Assembly (NCBI GenBank): GCA_007121695.1
Contig: SKKC01000236.1
Span: 1-14,122 of the forward strand
Source: Spirochaetales bacterium
GTDB lineage: Bacteria; Spirochaetota; Spirochaetia; DSM-27196; SKKC01
Reading direction: 5' to 3'
Length of the DNA: 14,122 nucleotides
Below the pieces are notes generated by a model. It made no database searches and had not been told where the DNA came from. It saw only the letters and a program-made list of their open reading frames with translations. Of the stretch, positions 1-6,611 are shown one piece after another (within the stretch, counting starts at the first letter, position 1; every line of letters starts with the position of its first letter). Position numbers and translations under genes: made by a program.

Positions 1-155
1 ACGCCTCGTCGCGCTCGCTGGATATGCATATCTCCAACCTGCGAAAGAAGATGCGTATCGTGTCGGCGCCGTCCCCGGGTCCATCAATCGAGGTGAGGCG
101 TGGTGTCGGGTACCGTCTTGTGGAATGGACGTCCGAACAGACACACAGCGAGTAA
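1..155 (+). CDS. Response regulator, OmpR/PhoB family, C-terminal fragment
   Basis: Only the last 50 codons are in the window, in frame from base 3 to the TAA at 153-155; the 5' part lies outside. The visible protein reads SRSLDMHISNLRKKM, then IEVRRGVGYRLVEW and a short polar tail. This matches the end of the winged-helix domain of OmpR/PhoB response regulators: the recognition helix (typically VDVHISNLRKK) and the beta-hairpin wing (typically I.TVRGVGYRL). The protein would bind promoter DNA when its receiver domain, not visible here, is phosphorylated by a partner histidine kinase. The class is clear from these two motifs. The target genes and the particular two-component system cannot be told from this piece. 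No hairpin with a T-run follows the stop, so its transcription may run into the next region. Confidence 0.85.
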   Translation, partial: ASSRSLDMHISNLRKKMRIVSAPSPGPSIEVRRGVGYRLVEWTSEQTHSE

Positions 156-184
156 GCTGTCAATAGCAACGCCTGTGTATATCC

Positions 185-193
185 TGTGGATAA
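185..193 (-). promoter_or_regulatory. DnaA box 1
   Basis: TGTGGATAA is an exact complement of the consensus DnaA box TTATCCACA. It sits in the same 12-bp word (CCTGTGGATAAC) as the second box about 200 bp downstream. One perfect 9-mer could be chance; two in one intergenic region makes DnaA binding more likely. Confidence 0.55.
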
Positions 194-211
194 CCGGTGT
201 TTTTGACCGTA

Positions 212-231
212 GACTTAACAGATTTTAAGTC
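212..231. repeat. 7-bp inverted repeat (GACTTAA / TTAAGTC)
   Basis: GACTTAA at 212-218 and TTAAGTC at 225-231 are perfect complements separated by a 6-nt spacer (CAGATT). The arms are AT-rich and no T-run follows, so this is a poor terminator. It better suits an operator for a dimeric regulator, or a small cruciform next to the first DnaA box. Nothing shows which protein would bind. Confidence 0.45.
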
Positions 232-386
232 GTGCCGATTACTCTTTTCCTCCCGATGCGACCAAAAAACCTTTAAATCCATGTATTCAAAGCAGTTACG
301 CCGTTTGACTCAAGACCATTATAAAAAAGTAGACAGAATCTTTTACTGAACCACTCGACATGATCCGTGTTCTGTGTCACTACCCC

Positions 387-395
387 TGTGGATAA
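387..395 (-). promoter_or_regulatory. DnaA box 2
   Basis: This is a second exact TGTGGATAA, same orientation as the first, 202 bp downstream and about 50 bp before the start of the next gene. At this spot DnaA could affect transcription of the membrane-protein unit as well as replication. Confidence 0.55.
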
Positions 396-442
396 CGTGG
401 GGACAAAGCGAACATCTTTGATCTAATTCCCGGTACATTTGA

Positions 443-1459
443 TTGTCCATGCACGCGCGCACATGCTACGATCCCAAGGTTGTGAAATCGGCAATCCGAT
501 CACTCGTATTCTTTATCCTGCGCGTTCTGGCCCTGCTGCTGTTGACGGGTAGTGGAGTCGCTGTCTTTCGCCTGGTTCTCACGTTTCCGCAGGAGTCACG
601 AATCCCGTTCGCCCTGTTCCCGCTGGTTCTGCTTGACGCGATACGGTTTCTGTTTGTTCCCGTCATCGGGTTCGTGTTCGTAGCAAGCAGCGTCGGCGAC
701 CGTTCACCTCACGTGTCCAGGCCGGCTATGTGGCGAGTGTTCATGACAGTCGCCGTTTTCCTGTGCATCACAGCGGTTCTTCCCGGCCTCCGGTACGCGA
801 TTGATGCTGCTCCGGTCCCGCAGGGCGCACTCGGGCTACGAGTTCGCGAGCAGACGCTGATCTCCTTCGGTGAACAGACGGTTTTTGTCTCTGAGGTTGA
901 CGGTCTCAGTCTGCGAGGCCTGGTTATCTATAATCCAAACGATACCCCTGCGTTAAGCTATATTCCGGATGCCCGGTTCGACCCGTTTCGGGAGCGCATT
1001 GTGATTCCCGCTACGAACGAAGAGTTTGCCCTGGCGAGCGCCTCCGACGGCTTTCTCGAAATTCTCGCACCTGGTCCGGTACTCCGTTTCCTGGCCGATA
1101 CGTTTAGCGGCTTTCTCCGCCTGACTGACACACTGTTCGATCGTGGACTGGTCATGTATCTGCTGCATATCGCAGGTACGGTATCGGTTCTTGTCGCGTT
1201 GTCGCTTGTGGCAGGGTGCGGCGCCTGGCCGCTCCCCCGACTTTCGATTTCCGTGCTCCTTGTGGCTCTCCTGCCGGGAACCGCGATATTTCTTTCAGAG
1301 ACCAGCGGGCATCCGCTGGTCGGGACGGTCTTTACCCAGCAGGCTGCTCCGTATCTCGGCTCGGTTGCCATGATACTTCTTGTTCTGGCCATCGGCGTGC
1401 CGGCGTGGATGGGCTGCGCGCTGGCATCCCGGGCGAGCAGGGGGAAATCCGGTGAATAG
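443..1459 (+). CDS. Six-TM membrane protein, LptF/LptG-like layout
   Basis: An integral membrane protein of about 338 residues that I do not recognise by name. Predicted membrane segments lie near residues 20-43, 56-82 and 97-118, then 237-259, 266-287 and 303-327. The soluble stretch between the two triplets (about 119-236) looks beta-rich, with alternating hydrophobics around TLISFGEQTVFVSEV and DGLSLRGLVIYNP. Three helices, an extracytoplasmic beta domain and three helices is the plan of LptF/LptG (YjgP/YjgQ) permeases, and the spacing FGEQTVFV...L.GLVIY...ARFDP resembles their jelly-roll strands. The middle domain is shorter than usual. Homology is my inference from layout, not a clear motif match. 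Starts: TTG at 443 or ATG at 449 give nearly the same protein; neither has a good Shine-Dalgarno site. The stop overlaps the next start by 8 bp (GTGAATAG), so the two are probably translated together. Confidence 0.7.
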   Translation: MSMHARTCYDPKVVKSAIRSLVFFILRVLALLLLTGSGVAVFRLVLTFPQESRIPFALFPLVLLDAIRFLFVPVIGFVFVASSVGDRSPHVSRPAMWRVFMTVAVFLCITAVLPGLRYAIDAAPVPQGALGLRVREQTLISFGEQTVFVSEVDGLSLRGLVIYNPNDTPALSYIPDARFDPFRERIVIPATNEEFALASASDGFLEILAPGPVLRFLADTFSGFLRLTDTLFDRGLVMYLLHIAGTVSVLVALSLVAGCGAWPLPRLSISVLLVALLPGTAIFLSETSGHPLVGTVFTQQAAPYLGSVAMILLVLAIGVPAWMGCALASRASRGKSGE

Positions 1460-3158
1460 TCCCACCCGACGCATGATATTCATGCTTGCGATCAGTCTGT
1501 CGGCGTATCTTGTGTTCGTTTTCGGGTGGGCCGCGTTTCATATACCTGCGCTCGATCTTGTTCCATCACAGGTCTTTCGATGGGTGCTGACCCGGGTTCT
1601 GAACGACTTCGGTCGTATTATACCGCAGGCAGTGGTTCTCGCGATCGCAGTGTGGGCGAGTCTTCTCCTCGACGAGACGGACCTCAGGGAAACCGAAGCC
1701 GGGCTTCGAATCGTCAAGACGGTGCTCGTTGTAGCCCTCGTCGTGTCCGGATATCAGGCGACACACGCGCTTCTGATAGGCCCGGGTCTTGAATGGCAGA
1801 ACCGGGCAGCGGTCGAGCGATCCCGACTCGTGCAGGATCTTCGTACACGTATACAGGACTATACCGGACGCAGAGAGTTCGCGGACGCGCGTCAGGCAGT
1901 AGAGCTGCTCGCCCGTGTCGATCCCGGTCTCGAGGCAGAGGTTCGAGCTGCGCGCGCCTTTATAACGGCAGCAGAACGGGAAGAGCGCGAGCGACAGGAG
2001 CAGGAAACCCTGCCCGGGGAGCAGAGTGTACATGCGAGGCGTACCCCGTCGGGTAGAACGGCCGTACAGTTCATGCAGGCCGCGCGACTTGCAATGGAAC
2101 GGGAAGACTACGTGACCGCGCATCTCGAGGCGCGGCGGGCATTCGACATGGATCCCCGCAACATGGCCGCATGGCGTCTGGCAGAGGAAGCATGGAGTCG
2201 AATTGCCTCGGGTGATTTTGACGAAGAGGAACTCACCGGGGTTCAGCGAAGCAAGCGGTCCGTGCAGATGCTGATGCAGGCCTCGCGATACGTCGAAGCG
2301 TATTACGAGCTTCAGGCCTTTGCCGCCGAGCATCCCGATGATCCCGACCTGCTTCCCCTGCGTGAGGTGCTTGCAGAGCGGCTTGACGGCATTTCGTTCT
2401 TCCTCGACGAACTTCAGTCGCTCGATGCCGGCCCGGCTGGTCCGGGGCTGCTATTTGTACAGGAGTCTGATTCTGGAGGGCATGAACTTATCCGGATTGG
2501 CGCTACGGTCGGGCAGCCGATTCCCCGCTTCGCAATCGGCGTCGAGGCCCTGTCGCTGGGATCTGACCATCAGCTCGTGTACCACCTGCAGACCGACAGT
2601 GCCCGTTTCCATTCGAGCAGCCTGATTCTTCGAGGACTGCACAGAGACGACGAGTCGCTGATACAGCAACCGCGATACATCGTCGGCAGCAGGGACGAGG
2701 CACTACAACCGCTTCTTGGTTTGCGCGTTCCTCTGGTTCAACTGGTAGCTGTTTCGCGAGGTCAGAATACGCCGCTGGAGCTGAACGGGTTCGACCTGTA
2801 CCGCCTTGTAACGGCGAACCCGGATACTGCGCGGTTTGTTCCGGGAATGCAGATCGAGCTTTTCCGGCGCATGGTCTCGCCGGTTACGGTAACATTCGTC
2901 TCGCTGGTCATGTTTGCGCTCGCCTACCGCCTGCGCCGACGCGGCGGATCATCGCTCGGTATACGAGGGATTCTGTCGGTCGCGATCCTGCCAGCCCTGA
3001 TTGTCGGTATTTTCGCGCTTATCGAGCAGGCGCAGGTATCGATCGCGGCGATGCTGATTCTGGTCTCCGGGGCACTCGGCGCAGCGCTTATTCTGGGCTT
3101 CATTCAGGTCGTGCTGGTAGCGGTTGGCATTGTCTTCGCGATTCGGGCTGTTGCATGA
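1452..3158 (+). CDS. Six-TM membrane protein with TPR-like repeats
   Basis: I place the start at GTG 1452, 7 nt after a strong AGGGGG (1439-1444); the frame is open upstream but that part lies inside the previous gene. The product is 568 residues. Membrane segments fall near 9-29, 52-73 and 88-109, then 476-493, 503-524 and 530-565. Between them is a helical stretch (about 120-320) with TPR-like pairs, clearest at 202-252 (AARLAMEREDYVTAHLEARRAF then DMDP) and 265-311, and a charged, coiled-coil-like piece at 165-187. A beta-rich part follows (about 330-460). The ends again have the three-plus-three LptF/LptG plan, here with a TPR insertion after TM3, which would put the TPRs outside the cytoplasm if the N-terminus is inside. 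Function is unknown. It overlaps both neighbours (8 bp upstream, ATGA downstream), which argues for a joint complex or assembly path. Confidence 0.75.
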   Translation: MNSPTRRMIFMLAISLSAYLVFVFGWAAFHIPALDLVPSQVFRWVLTRVLNDFGRIIPQAVVLAIAVWASLLLDETDLRETEAGLRIVKTVLVVALVVSGYQATHALLIGPGLEWQNRAAVERSRLVQDLRTRIQDYTGRREFADARQAVELLARVDPGLEAEVRAARAFITAAEREERERQEQETLPGEQSVHARRTPSGRTAVQFMQAARLAMEREDYVTAHLEARRAFDMDPRNMAAWRLAEEAWSRIASGDFDEEELTGVQRSKRSVQMLMQASRYVEAYYELQAFAAEHPDDPDLLPLREVLAERLDGISFFLDELQSLDAGPAGPGLLFVQESDSGGHELIRIGATVGQPIPRFAIGVEALSLGSDHQLVYHLQTDSARFHSSSLILRGLHRDDESLIQQPRYIVGSRDEALQPLLGLRVPLVQLVAVSRGQNTPLELNGFDLYRLVTANPDTARFVPGMQIELFRRMVSPVTVTFVSLVMFALAYRLRRRGGSSLGIRGILSVAILPALIVGIFALIEQAQVSIAAMLILVSGALGAALILGFIQVVLVAVGIVFAIRAVA

Positions 3159-3922
3159 AACAACAGCGTCGGATGCGGACGGGACCCGGTCGGTTCTGGT
3201 ATGCGCGCCTCACGCTCGGGATTTCGGGTCTCGTAGGCGGGGTGCCGGGGGGGCTGTTCGGTTTCACCATCGGCGTACTACTGGATCAGCTCATTAGTCG
3301 ACAGATCTTTCTGGCGTCGGTTCGGCGCATCGTGCTGGGGTGCGAGGTTCCGGACGAGGCGGAGTTGTACGCGCTGATTGCGCTGTTTCTCCGTGAGCAT
3401 CAGGTGTCGGTCATTCCCGAACAGGAGCAGTCGGCGTACGTGGTGCTGCGGCGCTATCTCGAGACGTGCCTGTGCGTGGTCTGTTCCGGGCCCATCGATC
3501 GGGTCGGCATTCTGGTTCATGACGCCCTGTCTTCGATTTCGACCGAATCTCTCTGGAGCACGCTGATACGGGTGAGCCCGCCAGCGAGGTTACGCGGACA
3601 CAGGGCGCTGATACGTACCGGCGTCTGCGCAGTCGAAGCGGATTCAGACCGGGTCTGGATTCCGGAATGTTCTCCTGTTCTGGGGCTTTCCGGTCCGGCA
3701 ACCGAGCAGGAGGTTCGAACTGCATTTCGAAGTCTCGCGCTCAGAGTACACCCTGATCAGGCCGACGGGGCGCAGGGAACAGCATGGCCGTATTCTTTCG
3801 AGGCGGTACGTGCTTCGTATGAGACCCTGCTTACCCACTTCGGGGCTGTACCCGAAGTCCCAGACTCTGCAGGCGGCCGCACAGATCCTCGTAACCACGC
3901 TCAATCTGATAGACGTTGCTGA
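3155..3922 (+). CDS. DjlA-like membrane-anchored J-domain protein
   Basis: A 255-residue protein with a glycine-rich hydrophobic segment near the N-terminus (about 22-45, GISGLVGGVPGGLFGFTIG, followed by LLDQL). The middle part is mostly helical (about 50-140), and the C-terminal J-domain (about 173-230) carries the DnaK-stimulating HPD motif at His199-Pro200-Asp201. A glycine-rich anchor followed by a helical domain and a C-terminal J-domain is the order in DjlA-type co-chaperones, in which the J-domain faces the cytoplasm and recruits DnaK to the membrane. The start ATG overlaps the previous TGA (ATGA), so it is the third gene of the membrane unit and may serve folding or regulation of the two membrane proteins. 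The last 30 residues, beyond the J-domain, are encoded antisense to the end of murA. Confidence 0.8.
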   Translation: MKQQRRMRTGPGRFWYARLTLGISGLVGGVPGGLFGFTIGVLLDQLISRQIFLASVRRIVLGCEVPDEAELYALIALFLREHQVSVIPEQEQSAYVVLRRYLETCLCVVCSGPIDRVGILVHDALSSISTESLWSTLIRVSPPARLRGHRALIRTGVCAVEADSDRVWIPECSPVLGLSGPATEQEVRTAFRSLALRVHPDQADGAQGTAWPYSFEAVRASYETLLTHFGAVPEVPDSAGGRTDPRNHAQSDRRC

Positions 3923-5111
3923 TTACACTCGTTCCCTGAGCACACAGTGCAGCTATAAGCAGCGCCATTCCCGCCCTGACATCCGGCGAGGTAAGCTCCG
4001 AACCGCGCAGATCACAGGGCCCCGACACGACTGCCCGGTGCGGGTCGCAGAGAATAATCCGTGCGCCCATGGAGATCAATCGATCGACGAAGTACATACG
4101 TGACTCATACATTTTTTCGTGAATAAGTACGGTACCTCGTGCCTGTGTCGCGACGACGATCATGATGCTAATCAGATCAGCGGGAAACCCCGGCCAGGGG
4201 GCGTCATCGATTTTCGGCACCATGCCGCCAAAGTCGGTCACTATGTTCATGGGCTGCCCGGACTTGACGAGAATACTGTCTCCGGAGCGCTCCCAGTGGA
4301 CACCCAGTTTGTTGAATGCGAGCTTCGTCATTTTGAGGTGTTCGACCCCGGCTGACTGAATCTCGATTTCTCCATGCGTCACGGCAGCGAGTCCGATCAG
4401 TGAGCCGACTTCCATGAAGTCGGTACCAATGGTGAAGTCGCACCCCCGCAGAGACTCGACACCGGCAATGTGAAGAATATTGCTTCCTATGCCGTGTATC
4501 TCGGCGCCCATGGCGATCAGCATATTGCACAGGTCCTGAACGTGCGGCTCGCTCGCGGCGTTCTCAATCGTCGTTTTGCCTTCGGACAGTACGGCCGCCA
4601 TAATCGCGTTTTCGGTCGCCGTGACGGATGCCTCGTCGAGAAAGAGTTCGTCGCCGACGAGTTTATTTGCGACAAGTTTGTAGACACCGTCGGTATCAAG
4701 ACGAGCGCCGAGCCCTGTGAGTGCCAGAAAATGCGTGTCGAGTCTTCGCCGTCCGATAACGTCGCCACCGGGAGGGGCAAGCGTGATCCGACCGGTTCGA
4801 GCAAGCAGGGGACCGGCAAACAGGATACTCGCTCGGATTCGCCCCGCAAAATCGGCGGGAATTTCCGAAGTTTTTATATCCTGCGTAACGATGCGGTAGG
4901 TACCGTGTGACTCATGGGTGACATCGGCACCGAGGTATCTGAGCACCTCGATCATTACCTTGACGTCCTGTATTTCCGGAATGTTTCTGAGTATTACCGG
5001 TTCATTCGTCAATAACGCAGCTGCAAGACAGGGCAGGGCGGCGTTCTTGTTGCCGCTTGCCCGAATGGTTCCCTTGGCGGGAAACCCGCCTTCGATCGTG
5101 TACTGGTACAT
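3831..5111 (-). CDS. murA: UDP-N-acetylglucosamine 1-carboxyvinyltransferase, MurA (Asp-type)
   Basis: Catalyses the first committed step of peptidoglycan synthesis in the cytoplasm: transfer of enolpyruvate from PEP to UDP-GlcNAc. The 426 residues match the usual length (E. coli 419). Family landmarks are the SGNKNAALP substrate loop (Lys22, Asn23), the Arg91/Arg93 region, the catalytic loop at 113-120, PWPGFPADL with Asp312 (the E. coli Asp305 position), YESRMYFVDRL with Arg338, and the C-terminal IERGYEDL (Arg405). In the loop the usual PGGCxIG reads PGGDVIG, so the residue that reacts with fosfomycin is Asp117 instead of Cys. Mycobacterial, chlamydial and Borrelia MurA also carry Asp and resist the drug. 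Start ATG has AAGG 6 nt upstream. The gene diverges from the aspartate kinase gene and converges on, overlapping by 92 bp, the J-protein gene. Confidence 0.95.
   Translation of the reverse strand: MYQYTIEGGFPAKGTIRASGNKNAALPCLAAALLTNEPVILRNIPEIQDVKVMIEVLRYLGADVTHESHGTYRIVTQDIKTSEIPADFAGRIRASILFAGPLLARTGRITLAPPGGDVIGRRRLDTHFLALTGLGARLDTDGVYKLVANKLVGDELFLDEASVTATENAIMAAVLSEGKTTIENAASEPHVQDLCNMLIAMGAEIHGIGSNILHIAGVESLRGCDFTIGTDFMEVGSLIGLAAVTHGEIEIQSAGVEHLKMTKLAFNKLGVHWERSGDSILVKSGQPMNIVTDFGGMVPKIDDAPWPGFPADLISIMIVVATQARGTVLIHEKMYESRMYFVDRLISMGARIILCDPHRAVVSGPCDLRGSELTSPDVRAGMALLIAALCAQGTSVISNVYQIERGYEDLCGRLQSLGLRVQPRSG
3837..3858. repeat. 8-bp inverted repeat in convergent overlap
   Basis: ACTTCGGG (3837-3844) and CCCGAAGT (3851-3858) are perfect complements around a 6-nt loop. 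The structure lies inside both the J-protein gene and the last codons of murA, just before the murA TAA. There is no T-run on either strand, so it is not a classic intrinsic terminator, but it could form in either mRNA and act at the 3' ends of the two converging transcripts. Confidence 0.55.
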
Positions 5112-5195
5112 AGGCCGCCTTACGGGGTTTTCATGATATGCGTCTGCATCCTACATTCACTTTGCACGCGGGTAAAGACCCGCAGAGGAACTGAT
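5112..5195. promoter_or_regulatory. Divergent promoter region between murA and aspartate kinase
   Basis: These 84 bp must hold the start signals for both genes. Toward murA, TATCAT (complement of 5133-5138) is a good -10 and would give a leader of about 15 nt; I see no good -35 for it. Toward the kinase, TTTTCA (5128-5133) and TACATT (5152-5157), 18 bp apart, are weak -35/-10 candidates that would start the mRNA just before the hairpin at 5168. The candidate elements of the two directions overlap, so the two promoters may compete. All calls are by eye and weak. Confidence 0.35.
5168..5183 (+). promoter_or_regulatory. Hairpin abutting the aspartate kinase ribosome binding site
   Basis: GCGGGT (5168-5173) and ACCCGC (5178-5183) are perfect complements around an AAAG tetraloop. 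The Shine-Dalgarno site AGAGGA begins at 5184, directly against the stem, and the kinase ATG is at 5196. Such a compact GC-rich stem in the leader could modulate ribosome access or mRNA stability. There is no leader peptide or T-run to suggest classical threonine attenuation. Confidence 0.45.
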
Positions 5196-6611
5196 ATGAA
5201 CGATAGGGAACATATTGTGGTCATGAAGTTTGGCGGCAGTTCGGTCGCAGATGCATCGTGCATCTCCAGGGTTGCTGACATAGTCGTGGGGAGACACGAT
5301 ACGGATACGGTCTGTGTTGTCGTCTCCGCCATGAAAGGCACGACGGACATGCTTCTGGACGCAGCCGTCCAGGCCGAACGAGGCGATCGCAGCTATATCG
5401 AAACGATCGCCACGATTGAACAGCGACATTGTGAGACGGTGAATACCCTGCATGGTGAAACTGTGTCGACGCCGGTTCTGGACACCGTGACAACCATGTT
5501 TCAGGAACTGAAAGGCATTCTCCACGGGGTAGAGCTTGTTCGGGAGTGTACCGACAGAACGGCAGATCTTATTGCCGGGTTTGGAGAGCTGCTGTCCATA
5601 CGAATTCTCGAGTCGGTGCTGCTCGGCCGAAGGTGCCACCCGCATGTCATTGATCCGCGCACATGCATTGTCACGGATCAGCGACACCGGAATGCCCGTG
5701 TCAACAGGCCCGTGACCTACGAGCGGCTGCGACAGTGTGTAGAGGCTGCAGACGGTCTGTGTCTCGTGCCCGGGTTTATAGCGGCTACCGTGGATGGGAT
5801 TACGACAACGCTGGGTCGTAACGGCAGCGATTATACTGCCTCGCTGGTGGCAGCGGCGATCCATGCAGACGAGCTTGAAATATGGACAGACGTCGACGGG
5901 GTACTGAGCGCCGACCCGCGCTTCGTCCCGGACGCGTTTCTCGTGCCCGAACTAACCTTCGCCGAAGCCGCCGAGTTATCCTACTTCGGCGCTGAGGTAC
6001 TGCATCCCTCGACCATGGTGCCTGTTGTCGAACTCGACATTCCGGTTCGCATCAGGAATACCTGGAACCCGACGGGCGGAGGCACTCTCATTACTGCACG
6101 GGCACAGTCGCCCTTCGAGATAGCGGGAATCGCAAGCATCGATAACGTGGCGATCATAAACGTTGAAGGCAGCGGAATGGTGGGGATTCCCGGCATCGCT
6201 GCGAGACTCTTTACGGCAATCGCCCGGGCACAGGCCAACATCATCATGATTTCACAGGCTTCCAGCGAACACACGGTATGCCTGTGTTTTCGCTCGGACG
6301 ACGCCATGCAGGCGCTGCAGGAGCTGGAGCGCGAGTTTGCGTCGGAGATCGTGTCCGGCGAAATTGAACGTCCGCAGCTTCAGACCGGAATGGAAATCGT
6401 GGCGATTATCGGTGAGGCAATGCGTGGCCACCCCGGTATATCGGGCAGGCTCTTTCAGGCTCTGGGTGACGCGCAGGTGAGCGTCCATGCGATTGCGCAG
6501 GGGTCGTCGGAGAGGAATATTTCGTTCATTGTGTCGGATACCGAGCGTGAACGGACCCTGCGGACTGTTCATGGGGCCTTCTTTTCATCGTCTGAAGGGA
6601 AGGCGTCATGA
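5196..6611 (+). CDS. Aspartate kinase, ThrA-type, monofunctional
   Basis: Phosphorylates L-aspartate to 4-aspartyl phosphate, the entry to Lys, Thr and Met synthesis. The start ATG is 6 nt after AGAGGA; the frame is open further upstream, but without a ribosome site. The 471-residue protein has the kinase lobe with KFGGSSV (11-17), GFGE (128-131), LGRNGSDYTA (206-215), WTDVDGVLSADPR (230-242) and ELSYFGAEVLHP (260-271). Two ACT domains follow (about 314-385 and 398-465), which in this family bind the feedback amino acid. The wording GRNGSDY.A, WTDVDGV and ELSYFGA.VLHP is that of the kinase half of ThrA/MetL bifunctional enzymes, but no homoserine dehydrogenase domain is attached: the gene ends at a TGA that overlaps the thrC start (ATGA). 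Threonine feedback is therefore likely but not shown. The exact symbol (lysC or thrA) is uncertain. Confidence 0.93.
   Translation: MNDREHIVVMKFGGSSVADASCISRVADIVVGRHDTDTVCVVVSAMKGTTDMLLDAAVQAERGDRSYIETIATIEQRHCETVNTLHGETVSTPVLDTVTTMFQELKGILHGVELVRECTDRTADLIAGFGELLSIRILESVLLGRRCHPHVIDPRTCIVTDQRHRNARVNRPVTYERLRQCVEAADGLCLVPGFIAATVDGITTTLGRNGSDYTASLVAAAIHADELEIWTDVDGVLSADPRFVPDAFLVPELTFAEAAELSYFGAEVLHPSTMVPVVELDIPVRIRNTWNPTGGGTLITARAQSPFEIAGIASIDNVAIINVEGSGMVGIPGIAARLFTAIARAQANIIMISQASSEHTVCLCFRSDDAMQALQELEREFASEIVSGEIERPQLQTGMEIVAIIGEAMRGHPGISGRLFQALGDAQVSVHAIAQGSSERNISFIVSDTERERTLRTVHGAFFSSSEGKAS

Larger units (their letters stand above)
156..442. other. Intergenic region with two DnaA boxes and an AT-rich core
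   Basis: This 287-bp stretch has no gene. Two perfect consensus DnaA boxes (TGTGGATAA, the complement of TTATCCACA) lie at 185-193 and 387-395, in the same orientation and inside an identical 12-bp word CCTGTGGATAAC. Between them the base composition drops to AT-rich, especially about 266-345, with runs such as ACCAAAAAACCTTTAAATCC and TTATAAAAAAG. A looser TGTGTATAT occurs at 174-182. A TTGACT hexamer at 305-310 and TATAAA at 320-325 resemble promoter elements but are only 9 nt apart, so they do not form a normal sigma-70 promoter. The layout fits a DnaA-bound site: a replication origin, a titration site, or a DnaA-regulated promoter for the downstream gene. No dnaA or dnaN gene is visible beside it and the flanking genes are both on the + strand, so an origin is only a possibility. 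Confidence 0.5.

Noticed and set aside
305..325. TTGACT and TATAAA as a sigma-70 promoter
   Set aside because: The spacer is only 9 nt, far from the usual 16-18.
1380..1451. ATG at 1380 as the start of the TPR membrane protein
   Set aside because: It would add 24 Trp/Arg/Gly-rich residues read in a second frame through the end of the upstream gene. GTG 1452 has AGGGGG 7 nt upstream and gives a normal membrane-protein N-terminus.
1566..2333. A 255-codon open frame on the minus strand
   Set aside because: It lies wholly inside the TPR-containing membrane protein gene on the + strand, which has a good ribosome site, membrane segments and coupled neighbours. The antisense translation has no recognisable domain.
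4752..4775. Missing catalytic Cys in MurA as a sign of a pseudogene
   Set aside because: Asp at this position is a known active variant and every other active-site landmark and the full length are preserved.
5133..5195. ATG at 5133 as the start of the aspartate kinase
   Set aside because: The extra 21 residues have no family counterpart, there is no ribosome site before it, and AGAGGA precedes ATG 5196 at proper spacing.
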